Positions 1 through 7,099 of a stretch of DNA of 49,483 bases are shown here, in pieces. Source of the DNA: UKL13-2 sp964417885 (GTDB lineage: Bacteria > Pseudomonadota > Gammaproteobacteria > Burkholderiales > Usitatibacteraceae); NCBI GenBank assembly GCA_964417885.1, contig CAYQKN010000011.1, positions 1-49,483 on the forward strand, in the 5' to 3' direction. The notes below the pieces were generated by a model, which saw only the letters and a list, made by a program, of their open reading frames with translations, was not told the DNA's origin and searched no databases. Position 1 is the first letter of the stretch; each line of letters starts with the position of its first letter. A program made the translations under genes and the position numbers.

Positions 1-884
1 TCGCTGGCCGAGGCCGACAGCATCTTCAGGTCGCGATGGATCTCTTCCTTCGTCATGTTGGGCAGATCCGCCACCAGCAGTTCCAGCATCCCCTGCACGC
101 CGCTGAACGGCGACTTGAGATCATGCGCCACCATGGCGAACAGCCGGTCCTTGCCGGCGTTCATGCGCGTCAGTTTCGCCAGCAGGCGATCGGACTCTTT
201 CTGCGTCTGCAGCACCAGCTCATAGACGCGGCCCTTCTCGATGATGGTCGACAGCTGGCCGGCGATGGCGACAAACAGGTCGGCATGGACGGCGCGGTAG
301 GTGTCGCGACGGAAGCTGGAAAAGAAGATGAAGCCGACGCGCTTGCCCATCGCCGTCAGCGGGCAGGTGAGGCTGGATCGCACACCTTCGGCCACCACCA
401 GCCGGGTGGAGTGCGAATCGGGGTGGTCGGCCAGGTACGCCTCAAGGTCGTTCAGGATGCGCGGCCGGCCGGTCGCCATCACCTGTTGCAGGCTGCTGCC
501 TTCCAGCGGCGCCGAAAAGCCGACCGGCAGCATCACCTGGCTCGCCAGTGATCGTGCCCAGCGGGCGCGCACATGCTCGCCGTCGGCGTCAATCAGCGCC
601 ACGCCGATGCGGTCGTAGGGAATCACGTCGCGGAATGAAACGAACACCTGCTCCAGAACCTCGTCGATCACCATGCCGGTGTTGACCTGACCGGTCAGCT
701 CCATCAGGCGATGCAGCTGGGCGAAGCGCGCCTCGAGCAGGTGGGTCAGCTCGACGATGGCGAGCGACAGTTTGCCCAGCTCGCCGTCCGCCGGCGGCAG
801 GTCGGGCACGTGCGAGTCGTCGCGGATCACCGCCTCGATTTCCGCGACCATGTTTCTGACGATACCTTCCTGGTTTCTGATCAT
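1..884 (-). CDS. GAF-domain sensor histidine kinase (3' end cut by window edge)
   Basis: About 294 N-terminal residues are present; the ATP-binding half lies outside the window. The ATG at 884 is preceded by AAGAGG about 8 nt upstream. Reading the reverse strand gives a helical N-terminus, a GAF-like sensor domain at roughly residues 75-215 (IPYDRIGVALID near its start, RVGFIFFSS near its end), a coiled linker, and a dimerisation/phosphoacceptor box AMVAHDLKSPFSG with His at about residue 254. No transmembrane segment is seen, so it is probably cytosolic and senses a ligand or redox state through the GAF domain. It is divergent from the SLC13 transporter gene. The signal and the partner response regulator cannot be told from this fragment. 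Confidence 0.85.
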   Translation of the reverse strand, partial: MIRNQEGIVRNMVAEIEAVIRDDSHVPDLPPADGELGKLSLAIVELTHLLEARFAQLHRLMELTGQVNTGMVIDEVLEQVFVSFRDVIPYDRIGVALIDADGEHVRARWARSLASQVMLPVGFSAPLEGSSLQQVMATGRPRILNDLEAYLADHPDSHSTRLVVAEGVRSSLTCPLTAMGKRVGFIFFSSFRRDTYRAVHADLFVAIAGQLSTIIEKGRVYELVLQTQKESDRLLAKLTRMNAGKDRLFAMVAHDLKSPFSGVQGMLELLVADLPNMTKEEIHRDLKMLSASAS

Positions 885-1176
885 GATTGAACCTCTTTAA
901 GCAGCCGTGAACGTTTTCAACCGATTCGACAGCAGGCCTGCGACCTGGTTGCGGCACGGCAACGATCCACGTGATTGATTGTAGGCCGGCCCTGAACCGT
1001 GGCGTTCAGGCAAACCCTGAGTTGGCGGCACCAAATACACGGTCCGTGACGGCCGGCGCAGGCGCGCCGCGCGATCGGTGCGGCATCAAACTGTTAACCA
1101 TTTGATCCGCCTCAACTTGCCGTTGCGCCATCCGCGCAGACTGAAAACTCAACAGCAATCCCACGCGGAGGTTGTC
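885..1176. other. Divergent intergenic region, kinase / SLC13 transporter
   Basis: This 292-nt gap separates the histidine kinase (leftward) from the transporter (rightward). No convincing gene is seen; an in-frame GTG at 1078 would lengthen the transporter but has no ribosome binding site. It contains an FNR-like site at 1102-1115 and the segment ATCAAA-N10-TTTGAT (1085-1106), an inverted repeat centred on GTTAAC. Confidence 0.6.
1102..1142 (+). promoter_or_regulatory. FNR/Anr-like box and -10-like hexamer before the SLC13 gene
   Basis: TTGATCCGCCTCAA at 1102-1115 matches TTGAT-N4-ATCAA at nine of ten positions. CAGACT at 1137-1142 lies 35 nt from the start of the box, which would put the box centre about 40.5 nt upstream of a start site near 1149, as in class II FNR promoters. 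The -10 match is weak. The same offset recurs at 14740-14780. Confidence 0.4.
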
Positions 1177-2685
1177 ATGGTTGCGCTCAACAGTAGCGTT
1201 TCTCCCCCGCCCGCGCCGCGGCAGATCGGCAAGATGATCAGCCTGGGCGTCGCATTACTGGCGCTGGCGGCCGTTGTCGCGATGCCTGCCAGCGCCGGCC
1301 TGCCAGAAGCCGGCCAGATCATGCTGGGCATCCTGGCGTTCGCGGTGATCGTGTGGATGACCGAGGCGCTCGATTACTCGGTGAGCGCGGTGGTGATTGC
1401 CGGCCTGATGACCTTCCTGCTGGCCTACGCACCGGACGTCGCCAAATCCGGCACCACCGACATGGGTACGCCGGCGGCGCTGACGCTGGCGCTGTCCGGA
1501 TTTTCCAATAGCGCCGTGGCGCTGGTGGCAGCGGCCTGCTTCATTGCCGCGGCCATGACCGCCACTGGCCTCGACAAGCGCATCGCACTGGTGGTGCTGT
1601 CGAAGGTCGATGCCAAGACCAATCACATCCTGATGGGCGCGATGGGCGTCGGCTTCCTGCTGGCTTTCATCGTCCCCAGCACCACCGCCCGTGTTGCCTG
1701 CCTGGTGCCGATCATGATGGGCTTCATCCTCGCCTTCAACGTCGACAAGAAGAGCCGCTTTGCCGGCATGCTGATCATCGCCGCCGCGCAGACGGCCAGC
1801 ATCTGGAATGTCGGAATCAAGACCGCCGCGGCGCAGAACATGGTGGCGATCGGCTTCATCCAGAAGCAGCTCAAGACCAACATCAGCTGGGGCGAGTGGT
1901 TCATCGCGGCGGCACCGTTCGCCGCGCTGCTGACGATCGCGCTTTATTTCATCATGATCCGCATGATGAAACCGGAAATGGAGGAGATTGCCGGCGGCCG
2001 CGAAACCATCCGCAAGCAGCTCGACGCGCTCGGCAAGACCAGCGTGAACGAGTGGAAGCTGCTGGCGATCGTGCTGGCCCTGCTGGGTTTCTGGTCAACC
2101 GAAAAAATCCTCCACAGCTTCGACACCTCGTCCACCACCGTCGCTGCCATCGGCCTGATGCTGCTGCCGCGCATTGGTGTGATGGACTGGAAAGCCTCGC
2201 AGAAAAACTTTCCCTGGGGCACGGTGGTGCTGTTCGCCGTCGGCATCAGTGTCGGCACCGCATTGCTGCAGACCAAGGCCGCCGGCTGGCTGGCCAACCT
2301 GATCGTGATGAACCTGGGCCTCGAGCAGGCCTCCGCGTTCGTCATCCTGATGATGCTGTCGGCATTCCTGATCGTCATTCACCTGGGTTTCGCAAGCGCC
2401 ACCGCGCTGGCCTCGACCATGATCCCGATCGTCATCGGCGTGCTGATGGCGGTCAAGACGCCCGGCATCAACATCGAGGGCATGACCATGCTGCTGCAGT
2501 TCGTGGTGAGCTTCGGCTTCATCCTGCCGGTCAATGCGCCGCAGAACATGATCGCCTACAGCACTGACACGTTCGAGGCCAGGGACTTCATTCGCAGCGG
2601 CCTGGTGCTGACGCTGGTGGCGGTGGCGCTGCTGGCCGTGTTCGCGCTGACCTATTGGCCGTGGATGGGTTACATGACGCGGTGA
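1177..2685 (+). CDS. SLC13/DASS-family sodium:anion (di/tricarboxylate) symporter
   Basis: A 502-residue polytopic inner-membrane protein, mostly hydrophobic segments, of the divalent anion:Na+ symporter family (SLC13, CitT, YbhI relatives), which imports dicarboxylates, citrate or sulfate. Family marks include VPSTTARVACLVPIMMGF at about 165-185, matching the first substrate-binding helical hairpin, and near the C-terminus LPVNAPQNMIAYSTDTF, matching the conserved second-hairpin NxP/PxN region. The ATG at 1177 is preferred over the upstream in-frame GTG at 1078 because GGAGG (1167-1171) lies 5 nt before it and the extra residues are not hydrophobic. The substrate is not predictable. An FNR-like site lies upstream; the Mg2+ ATPase gene follows after 85 nt. 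Confidence 0.88.
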   Translation: MVALNSSVSPPPAPRQIGKMISLGVALLALAAVVAMPASAGLPEAGQIMLGILAFAVIVWMTEALDYSVSAVVIAGLMTFLLAYAPDVAKSGTTDMGTPAALTLALSGFSNSAVALVAAACFIAAAMTATGLDKRIALVVLSKVDAKTNHILMGAMGVGFLLAFIVPSTTARVACLVPIMMGFILAFNVDKKSRFAGMLIIAAAQTASIWNVGIKTAAAQNMVAIGFIQKQLKTNISWGEWFIAAAPFAALLTIALYFIMIRMMKPEMEEIAGGRETIRKQLDALGKTSVNEWKLLAIVLALLGFWSTEKILHSFDTSSTTVAAIGLMLLPRIGVMDWKASQKNFPWGTVVLFAVGISVGTALLQTKAAGWLANLIVMNLGLEQASAFVILMMLSAFLIVIHLGFASATALASTMIPIVIGVLMAVKTPGINIEGMTMLLQFVVSFGFILPVNAPQNMIAYSTDTFEARDFIRSGLVLTLVAVALLAVFALTYWPWMGYMTR

Positions 2686-2770
2686 GGTGGTGGTCGGGTC
2701 GCACCTGCAACGCCCGCCTGCCGGACGTTCGGGCCGCGGCAGGGGTGAAATTTGATTCCAGGGACAGGAT

Positions 2771-5362
2771 GTGAACCGCTTCGCGAGGCTCGTCTCGCGC
2801 CGGCCGGTGCCCCGGCCTGGTGCCATGCAGGATCCCGGCGCCTACTGGAGCCTGTCGCCTGCCGACCTGATGGCGGCATTGCGCACCGGCGCAGACGGCC
2901 TGTCGGTGGCCGAGGCCCGCGCGCGGCTGAAGCGCGTCGGCGCCAATACGCTCGACACCAGCCCGCGCGCCAGCGTGACCAGCCTGATCGCCAGCCAGTT
3001 CAAGAGCCCGCTGGTGCTGATCCTGGTGTTTGCCTCGATGGTCTCGCTGGTCGCCGCCGAATGGGTTGATGCCGGCGTGGTGCTGGTGGTGGTGCTGGGC
3101 AGCACGCTGCTGGGATTTTTCCAGGAATACTCTGCCGGCACCGCGATCGAGAAGCTGCGCGCGCGCATCACCATCCATGCCCGTGTGCTGCGCGGCGGCA
3201 CGGCGGTCAGCGTGCCCTCGGCCAGGGTGGTGCCGGGCGACGTGGTGCTGCTGTCCGCCGGCAGCCTGATTCCGGCCGACGGCGTAGTGCTGGAGGCGCG
3301 CGATTTTTTCGTCAGCCAGGCGGTGCTGACCGGCGAGACGTTCCCGGTGGAGAAGAAGCCCGGCGTGCTGGCGGCCGGCGCCGGCCTGGCGGAGCGCGGC
3401 AACACCGTGTTCATGGGCACCAGCGTTCGCAGCGGCACGGCGAAAGTCCTGATCGCCGCCACCGGTCGCGCGACGGTATTCGGCGGCATCGCCGGCAAAC
3501 TGTCGCTGCGGCCGGCGCTGACCGAGTTCGAGCGCGGCATCCAGCGTTTCGGCTACCTGTTGACGCGCCTGATGCTGGTGATGGTGGTGCTGGTGCTGGC
3601 GATCAACATCTTCATGGCCAAGCCGCCGATTGCCTCGCTGCTGTTCGCCCTCGCGCTGGCGGTGGGACTGGCGCCGGAGCTGCTGCCGGCGATCATCAGC
3701 ATCACCCTGTCGCACGGCGCCCGGCGCATGGCGCGGCGCGGCGTGATCGTGCGGCGTCTCAACGCGATCGAGAATCTCGGCAGCATGGATGTGCTGTGCA
3801 CCGACAAGACCGGCACCCTGACCGCCGGCGTGGTGCAGCTGGTGGGTGCGCGCGATGCCGCCGGCCAGCAGTCGGCGGCGGTGCTGCGACTGGCGTTGCT
3901 GAATGCGCAATTCCAGACCGGCCTCGCCAATCCGCTGGACGAGGCGATCATTGCCTGTGCCCGCCAGGGGGGCGTCGAGCCCGATGCGCAGAAAGTGGAC
4001 GAAATTCCGTACGACTTCGTGCGCAAATGCCTGTCGGTGGTGGTGGACGGCAGCGACGGTGTGTGCACGCTGATCTGCAAGGGCGCGCTCGACAACCTGC
4101 TCGGCCAGTGCACAACGGTGCGTGCGGGTGGTTTGGCGCTGCCGCTGGACGCCGCGCGGCGCGAACAGGTGGTCGCGCAGTACGCCGGCTGGAGCGGCAG
4201 CGGCTATCGCGTGCTCGGCCTCGCCACGCGCCAGGTCGACCGGCGCAGCGGGCCGTACTCGCGCGCCGATGAGCGCGAGCTCTGTTTCGAGGGTTTCCTC
4301 CAGTTCCTTGACCCGCCGCGGCCTGACGTGCGGCAGACCATCATCGATCTCGCGCAACGTGGCGTGACGCTGAAACTCATCACCGGCGACAACCGCAACG
4401 TGGCGCGCTTCGTCGCCGGCGCGGTGGATCTGCCGGTGCAGGGACTGATCACCAGCCGTGAGCTCAACGAGCTGAGCGACGAGGCGCTGATGCACGCCGC
4501 GCCGCGCACCACGGTGTTCGCCGAGGTCGACCCGAACCAGAAGGAGCGCATCATCCTCGCGCTGCAGAAGACCGGCCATGTGGTCGGTTACATGGGCGAC
4601 GGCATCAACGATGCGCCGGCGCTGCACACGGCCGATGTCGGCATTTCGGTCGAGAACGCGGTCGACGTGGCCAAGGATGCAGCCGACTTCGTCCTGCTGC
4701 GCACCGACCTGCGCATCCTGCGCGAGGGCATCGACGAAGGCCGCATCACCTTCGCCAACACGCTCAAGTACATCCTCACCACCATCAGCGCCAATTTCGG
4801 CAACATGTTTAGCATGGCGGTGGCCTCGGTGTTTCTGCCGTTCCTGCCGCTGCTGGCCTCGCAGATCCTGCTCAACAATTTTCTGTCCGACATTCCCGCC
4901 GCCGCCATCGCCGGCGACACGGTCGACGAGGAGTGGGTGGCGCGGCCGCAACGTTGGGACACCGTGTTCATCCGCAACTACATGGTCCTGTTCGGCCTCG
5001 TCAGCTCGCTGTTCGACTTCCTCACCTTCGGCGCGCTGTTGTGGCTGTTCCAGGCCACGGCCGAGGAGTTCCGCACCGGCTGGTTCATCGAATCGCTGCT
5101 GACCGAACTGGTGATCGCGCTGGTGGTGCGCACCCGGCGGCCGTTCTACCGCAGCCGGCCGGGCAACTGGCTGCTGCTCTCCACCGCGCTGGTGATCGGT
5201 TTCACCCTGGTGCTGCCGTACCTGCCGGCGAGCACGCTGTTCGGTTTCGTGCCGCTGCCGGCACCGCTGATGCTCACCATGATCGGGCTCACGCTGGCGT
5301 ATGTGCTGGCGGCGGAGGGGGCGAAGAAGTTCTTCTACACGCGCATGGCGGGCGCGGGATGA
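2771..5362 (+). CDS. mgtA: MgtA-like P-type (IIIB) Mg2+-transporting ATPase
   Basis: An 863-residue P-type ATPase. In order: N-terminal cation-ATPase domain (PADLMAALRTGADGLSVAEA), transmembrane pair, actuator with TGE (VLTGETFPV), the fourth membrane helix with LAPELLPAI, phosphorylation site DKTGTLT, hinge GDGINDAPAL and a C-terminal four-helix membrane domain ending close to the stop. The PELLP helix followed by SITLSHGARRMARRGVIVRRL resembles type IIIB Mg2+ importers (MgtA/MgtB) rather than heavy-metal or Ca2+ pumps. E. coli MgtA is about 898 residues. The start is GTG at 2771 after GGGACAGG; ATG at 2825 is an alternative. No MgtC or recognisable Mg2+ leader is seen; the 5' gap is only 85 nt. 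Confidence 0.85.
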   Translation: MNRFARLVSRRPVPRPGAMQDPGAYWSLSPADLMAALRTGADGLSVAEARARLKRVGANTLDTSPRASVTSLIASQFKSPLVLILVFASMVSLVAAEWVDAGVVLVVVLGSTLLGFFQEYSAGTAIEKLRARITIHARVLRGGTAVSVPSARVVPGDVVLLSAGSLIPADGVVLEARDFFVSQAVLTGETFPVEKKPGVLAAGAGLAERGNTVFMGTSVRSGTAKVLIAATGRATVFGGIAGKLSLRPALTEFERGIQRFGYLLTRLMLVMVVLVLAINIFMAKPPIASLLFALALAVGLAPELLPAIISITLSHGARRMARRGVIVRRLNAIENLGSMDVLCTDKTGTLTAGVVQLVGARDAAGQQSAAVLRLALLNAQFQTGLANPLDEAIIACARQGGVEPDAQKVDEIPYDFVRKCLSVVVDGSDGVCTLICKGALDNLLGQCTTVRAGGLALPLDAARREQVVAQYAGWSGSGYRVLGLATRQVDRRSGPYSRADERELCFEGFLQFLDPPRPDVRQTIIDLAQRGVTLKLITGDNRNVARFVAGAVDLPVQGLITSRELNELSDEALMHAAPRTTVFAEVDPNQKERIILALQKTGHVVGYMGDGINDAPALHTADVGISVENAVDVAKDAADFVLLRTDLRILREGIDEGRITFANTLKYILTTISANFGNMFSMAVASVFLPFLPLLASQILLNNFLSDIPAAAIAGDTVDEEWVARPQRWDTVFIRNYMVLFGLVSSLFDFLTFGALLWLFQATAEEFRTGWFIESLLTELVIALVVRTRRPFYRSRPGNWLLLSTALVIGFTLVLPYLPASTLFGFVPLPAPLMLTMIGLTLAYVLAAEGAKKFFYTRMAGAG

Positions 5363-5382
5363 CTCCGCGACTCAGGTGACAG

Positions 5383-5402
5383 ACTCCAGCACTGGCGCGG
5401 CT
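5383..5402 (+). repeat. Half copy of the 66-nt intergenic palindrome
   Basis: The 20 nt here match the left arm of the full copy at 21772 almost exactly (CTCCAGCACTGGCGCGGCT), but no right arm or AAAAAT loop follows. It lies 20 nt past the stop of the Mg2+ ATPase gene, the same 3' position as the complete copies. Confidence 0.6.
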
Positions 5403-5472
5403 GGTGGCGGCATTTAGGGCATGTATCCCCGGACGACAAGTTACGGGGAGTCCGGCGGATTACCACTTGATG

Positions 5473-5646
5473 CTACTTGGCACGGGACGCTATGACTTCC
5501 GCGGAATCCGCGCTGAGAGAATGGGGGTCAGCGTTGGCATTCCCCGCACGCGCATCGCCCCCGCGATGTGTGATCGCCCAATACGCGAGCCAGATAGCGC
5601 CTGCACCGATTGCAAGCAGGATGACCGTAGCGGCGATTTCATTCAT
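5473..5646 (-). CDS. Small single-pass membrane protein, unrecognised
   Basis: A 57-residue ORF beginning MNEIAATVILLAIGAGAIW. The first 25 residues form one hydrophobic helix, followed by a short basic stretch (THRGG) and a polar Ala/Asp/Ser-rich tail, which predicts N-out/C-in insertion in the inner membrane. The ATG at 5646 has GGAGAC 5 nt upstream; an earlier in-frame ATG would give a longer, less likely N-terminus. TATATT at 5671-5666 on the same strand is a possible -10. The gene lies between the convergent Mg2+ ATPase gene and the 3' end of the cbpA-cbpM operon. I recognise no family; it could be an accessory subunit of a membrane complex. Confidence 0.5.
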   Translation of the reverse strand: MNEIAATVILLAIGAGAIWLAYWAITHRGGDARAGNANADPHSLSADSAEVIASRAK

Positions 5647-5754
5647 GGAAGTCTCCAGTACCGCAAATATAACCGGCAATCATTAGGCCGCTGGTTAGGC
5701 GGCATTGGGTAGGTTGAAGCGTAATCTTTGGCCACTTTGGTGTGGATGAGGGGT

Positions 5755-6087
5755 TCAGGAAAGCCGGCGCCACTGCGGCAGTTCGGCGTGCAACGCATTG
5801 ATCTCGGACTCGAGCTGGTTGATGCGGTCGAGAAAAGTCTTGATCAGCGCCACCGCCGGCAGGTCGAGTTCGAAATCGTGCCGCATGCGGGCGATGCTGC
5901 GGATGGTGGCAACGCTGTCGGCACGGAACAGCGGACCGGCCGGTAGCGACCGGTCCGGCTCGACCACACCTTCATCGACCAGTTCGCCCAGCTCGACTGC
6001 GGTCAGGCCGCACAGCCGGGCGAATTCGTCCAGCGTGACCGTGATGTGCTGATCCAGCCAGACGGCTTCAAGGGTATCGGCATTCAT
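5755..6087 (-). CDS. cbpM: Chaperone modulator CbpM
   Basis: A 110-residue protein (E. coli CbpM is 101) of the MerR-like CbpM/YccV family that binds the J-domain of CbpA and inhibits its co-chaperone and DNA-binding activity. The N-terminal half contains a MerR-like winged helix (TLDEFARLCGLTAVELGELVDEGVVEP); the C-terminal half is an amphipathic coiled coil (IKTFLDRINQLESEINAL). The start at 6087 is set by GGAGGTGAGG directly upstream; the frame is open further but without a better signal. It begins 14 nt after the cbpA stop, the usual order of the pair. Confidence 0.88.
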   Translation of the reverse strand: MNADTLEAVWLDQHITVTLDEFARLCGLTAVELGELVDEGVVEPDRSLPAGPLFRADSVATIRSIARMRHDFELDLPAVALIKTFLDRINQLESEINALHAELPQWRRLS

Positions 6088-6101
6088 TTCCTCACCTCCG
6101 G

Positions 6102-7028
6102 TCAAAAATGGGCGCGCGGGTCGAACGTCGACGACCCGGCCCACTGCTTCAGCAGCGCCTGTTCGCTGTCGCTCAGCGTGGGCGGCATGACGATGGTCAC
6201 CACCGCGTACAGGTCACCTTCCCCGCCGCGCGGCTGCGGCAGACCGCGCTTGCCCAGCCGCAGCTTCTGTCCGCTGGCGGTGCCGGCCGGCAGCTTGAGC
6301 GAGACCGCCCCGCCCAGCGTCGGCACCTTCACCGTCGCGCCCAGCCCGGCCTCCCAAGGCGTCACCGGCAGATCGATGTACAGGTCGTGGCCGCTGACGC
6401 GGTAGAGCGGGTGCGGCTTGAGGGTGATGTTGAGATAAAGGTCGCCATCCGCGCCGCCGTTGGTCCCCTTGCCGCCCTTGCCTGCCAGCCGCAGCCGCTG
6501 GCCGTCGGTTGCGCCCTTCGGCACCCGCACCTGAAACGTGCGCGGCACATGGTGCAGGCGACCGTGCGCGTCGCGTTCCGGCATCGACAGGTTGAGGTCA
6601 AGCAGCGCGCCGCGGTAGGCGTCCTCAAGCGAGATCGCCGCCGCCACCTCGAAGTCCTCGCCCGCCATCGCGTACCCGGTGCCATGGCCGCGGCCGCGCC
6701 GCTGCCCGCGCAAACCGGCGAACAAATCGGACAGGTCGATGTTGTCGCCGAACGACGCACCATCGCCGAAGCGCTGTGCCCAGTCCGGCGGCGGCGAGAA
6801 ATCCTGGTTGGCCTGGTGGCGGCCGAGCTGGTCGTAGGCGGCGCGCCGCTCATCGTCCCGCAAAGTCTCGTAGGCTTCGGCAACTTCCTTGAACTTGGCT
6901 TCGCCCTGCGGGTCCTTGGACACGTCGGGATGGAATTTCCGCGCCAGCTTGCGATAGGCCTTCTTGATCTCCTCGGTGCCGGCGTCGCGGGGCACGCCGA
7001 GAATTTGGTAATAGTCTTTGTATTTCAT
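6102..7028 (-). CDS. cbpA: Curved-DNA-binding J-domain co-chaperone CbpA
   Basis: A 308-residue DnaJ-class protein, the same size as E. coli CbpA. An N-terminal J-domain (about 4-70) carries the HPD motif (RKFHPDVSKDP) that stimulates DnaK ATPase; a Gly-rich linker (GLRGQRRGRGHG) follows, then two DnaJ C-terminal beta domains from about residue 125 (FEVAAAISLEDAYRGALLDL and the LPVTPWEAGLGATVKVPTL block). There is no CxxCxGxG zinc finger, which separates CbpA from DnaJ. It is expected in the cytosol and nucleoid as a stress or stationary-phase DnaK partner. It is followed by cbpM and preceded, after 63 nt, by a P-type ATPase gene on the same strand. Confidence 0.92.
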   Translation of the reverse strand: MKYKDYYQILGVPRDAGTEEIKKAYRKLARKFHPDVSKDPQGEAKFKEVAEAYETLRDDERRAAYDQLGRHQANQDFSPPPDWAQRFGDGASFGDNIDLSDLFAGLRGQRRGRGHGTGYAMAGEDFEVAAAISLEDAYRGALLDLNLSMPERDAHGRLHHVPRTFQVRVPKGATDGQRLRLAGKGGKGTNGGADGDLYLNITLKPHPLYRVSGHDLYIDLPVTPWEAGLGATVKVPTLGGAVSLKLPAGTASGQKLRLGKRGLPQPRGGEGDLYAVVTIVMPPTLSDSEQALLKQWAGSSTFDPRAHF

Positions 7029-7069
7029 GGTGGTGGTGGCCAGGCTGTGGTTCGATGTTCCGGTTGAAT

Positions 7070-7099
7070 ATGATACGACCGCCGGCGCGGCTCAGTCTT
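7070..7099 (-). promoter_or_regulatory. Possible internal promoter for cbpA-cbpM
   Basis: On the minus strand TATCAT (7075-7070) is a good -10 match; AAGACT 18 nt further upstream is a poor -35. A start near 7063 would give a 35-nt leader. It lies in the 63-nt gap after the P-type ATPase gene, so cbpAM could be transcribed separately. Confidence 0.3.

Noticed and set aside
895..945. TTGAAAACGTTCAC upstream of the first kinase as another FNR-like box
   Set aside because: Only 7 of 10 consensus positions match and no -10 is found at the expected distance.
2588..4951. Long antisense frame (787 codons) opposite the Mg2+ ATPase gene
   Set aside because: It is rich in His, Arg, Gln and Ala from reading GC-rich codons backwards, shows no domain, and the plus-strand frame has every P-type ATPase motif.
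5404..5712. Plus-strand 102-codon frame after the Mg2+ ATPase gene
   Set aside because: No good start signal; the overlapping minus-strand 57-residue membrane protein is the better candidate.
5680..5712. GTTAGGCGGC segment resembling an integron attC core
   Set aside because: Only a 5-bp stem, no second core site, no gene cassettes or integrase nearby.
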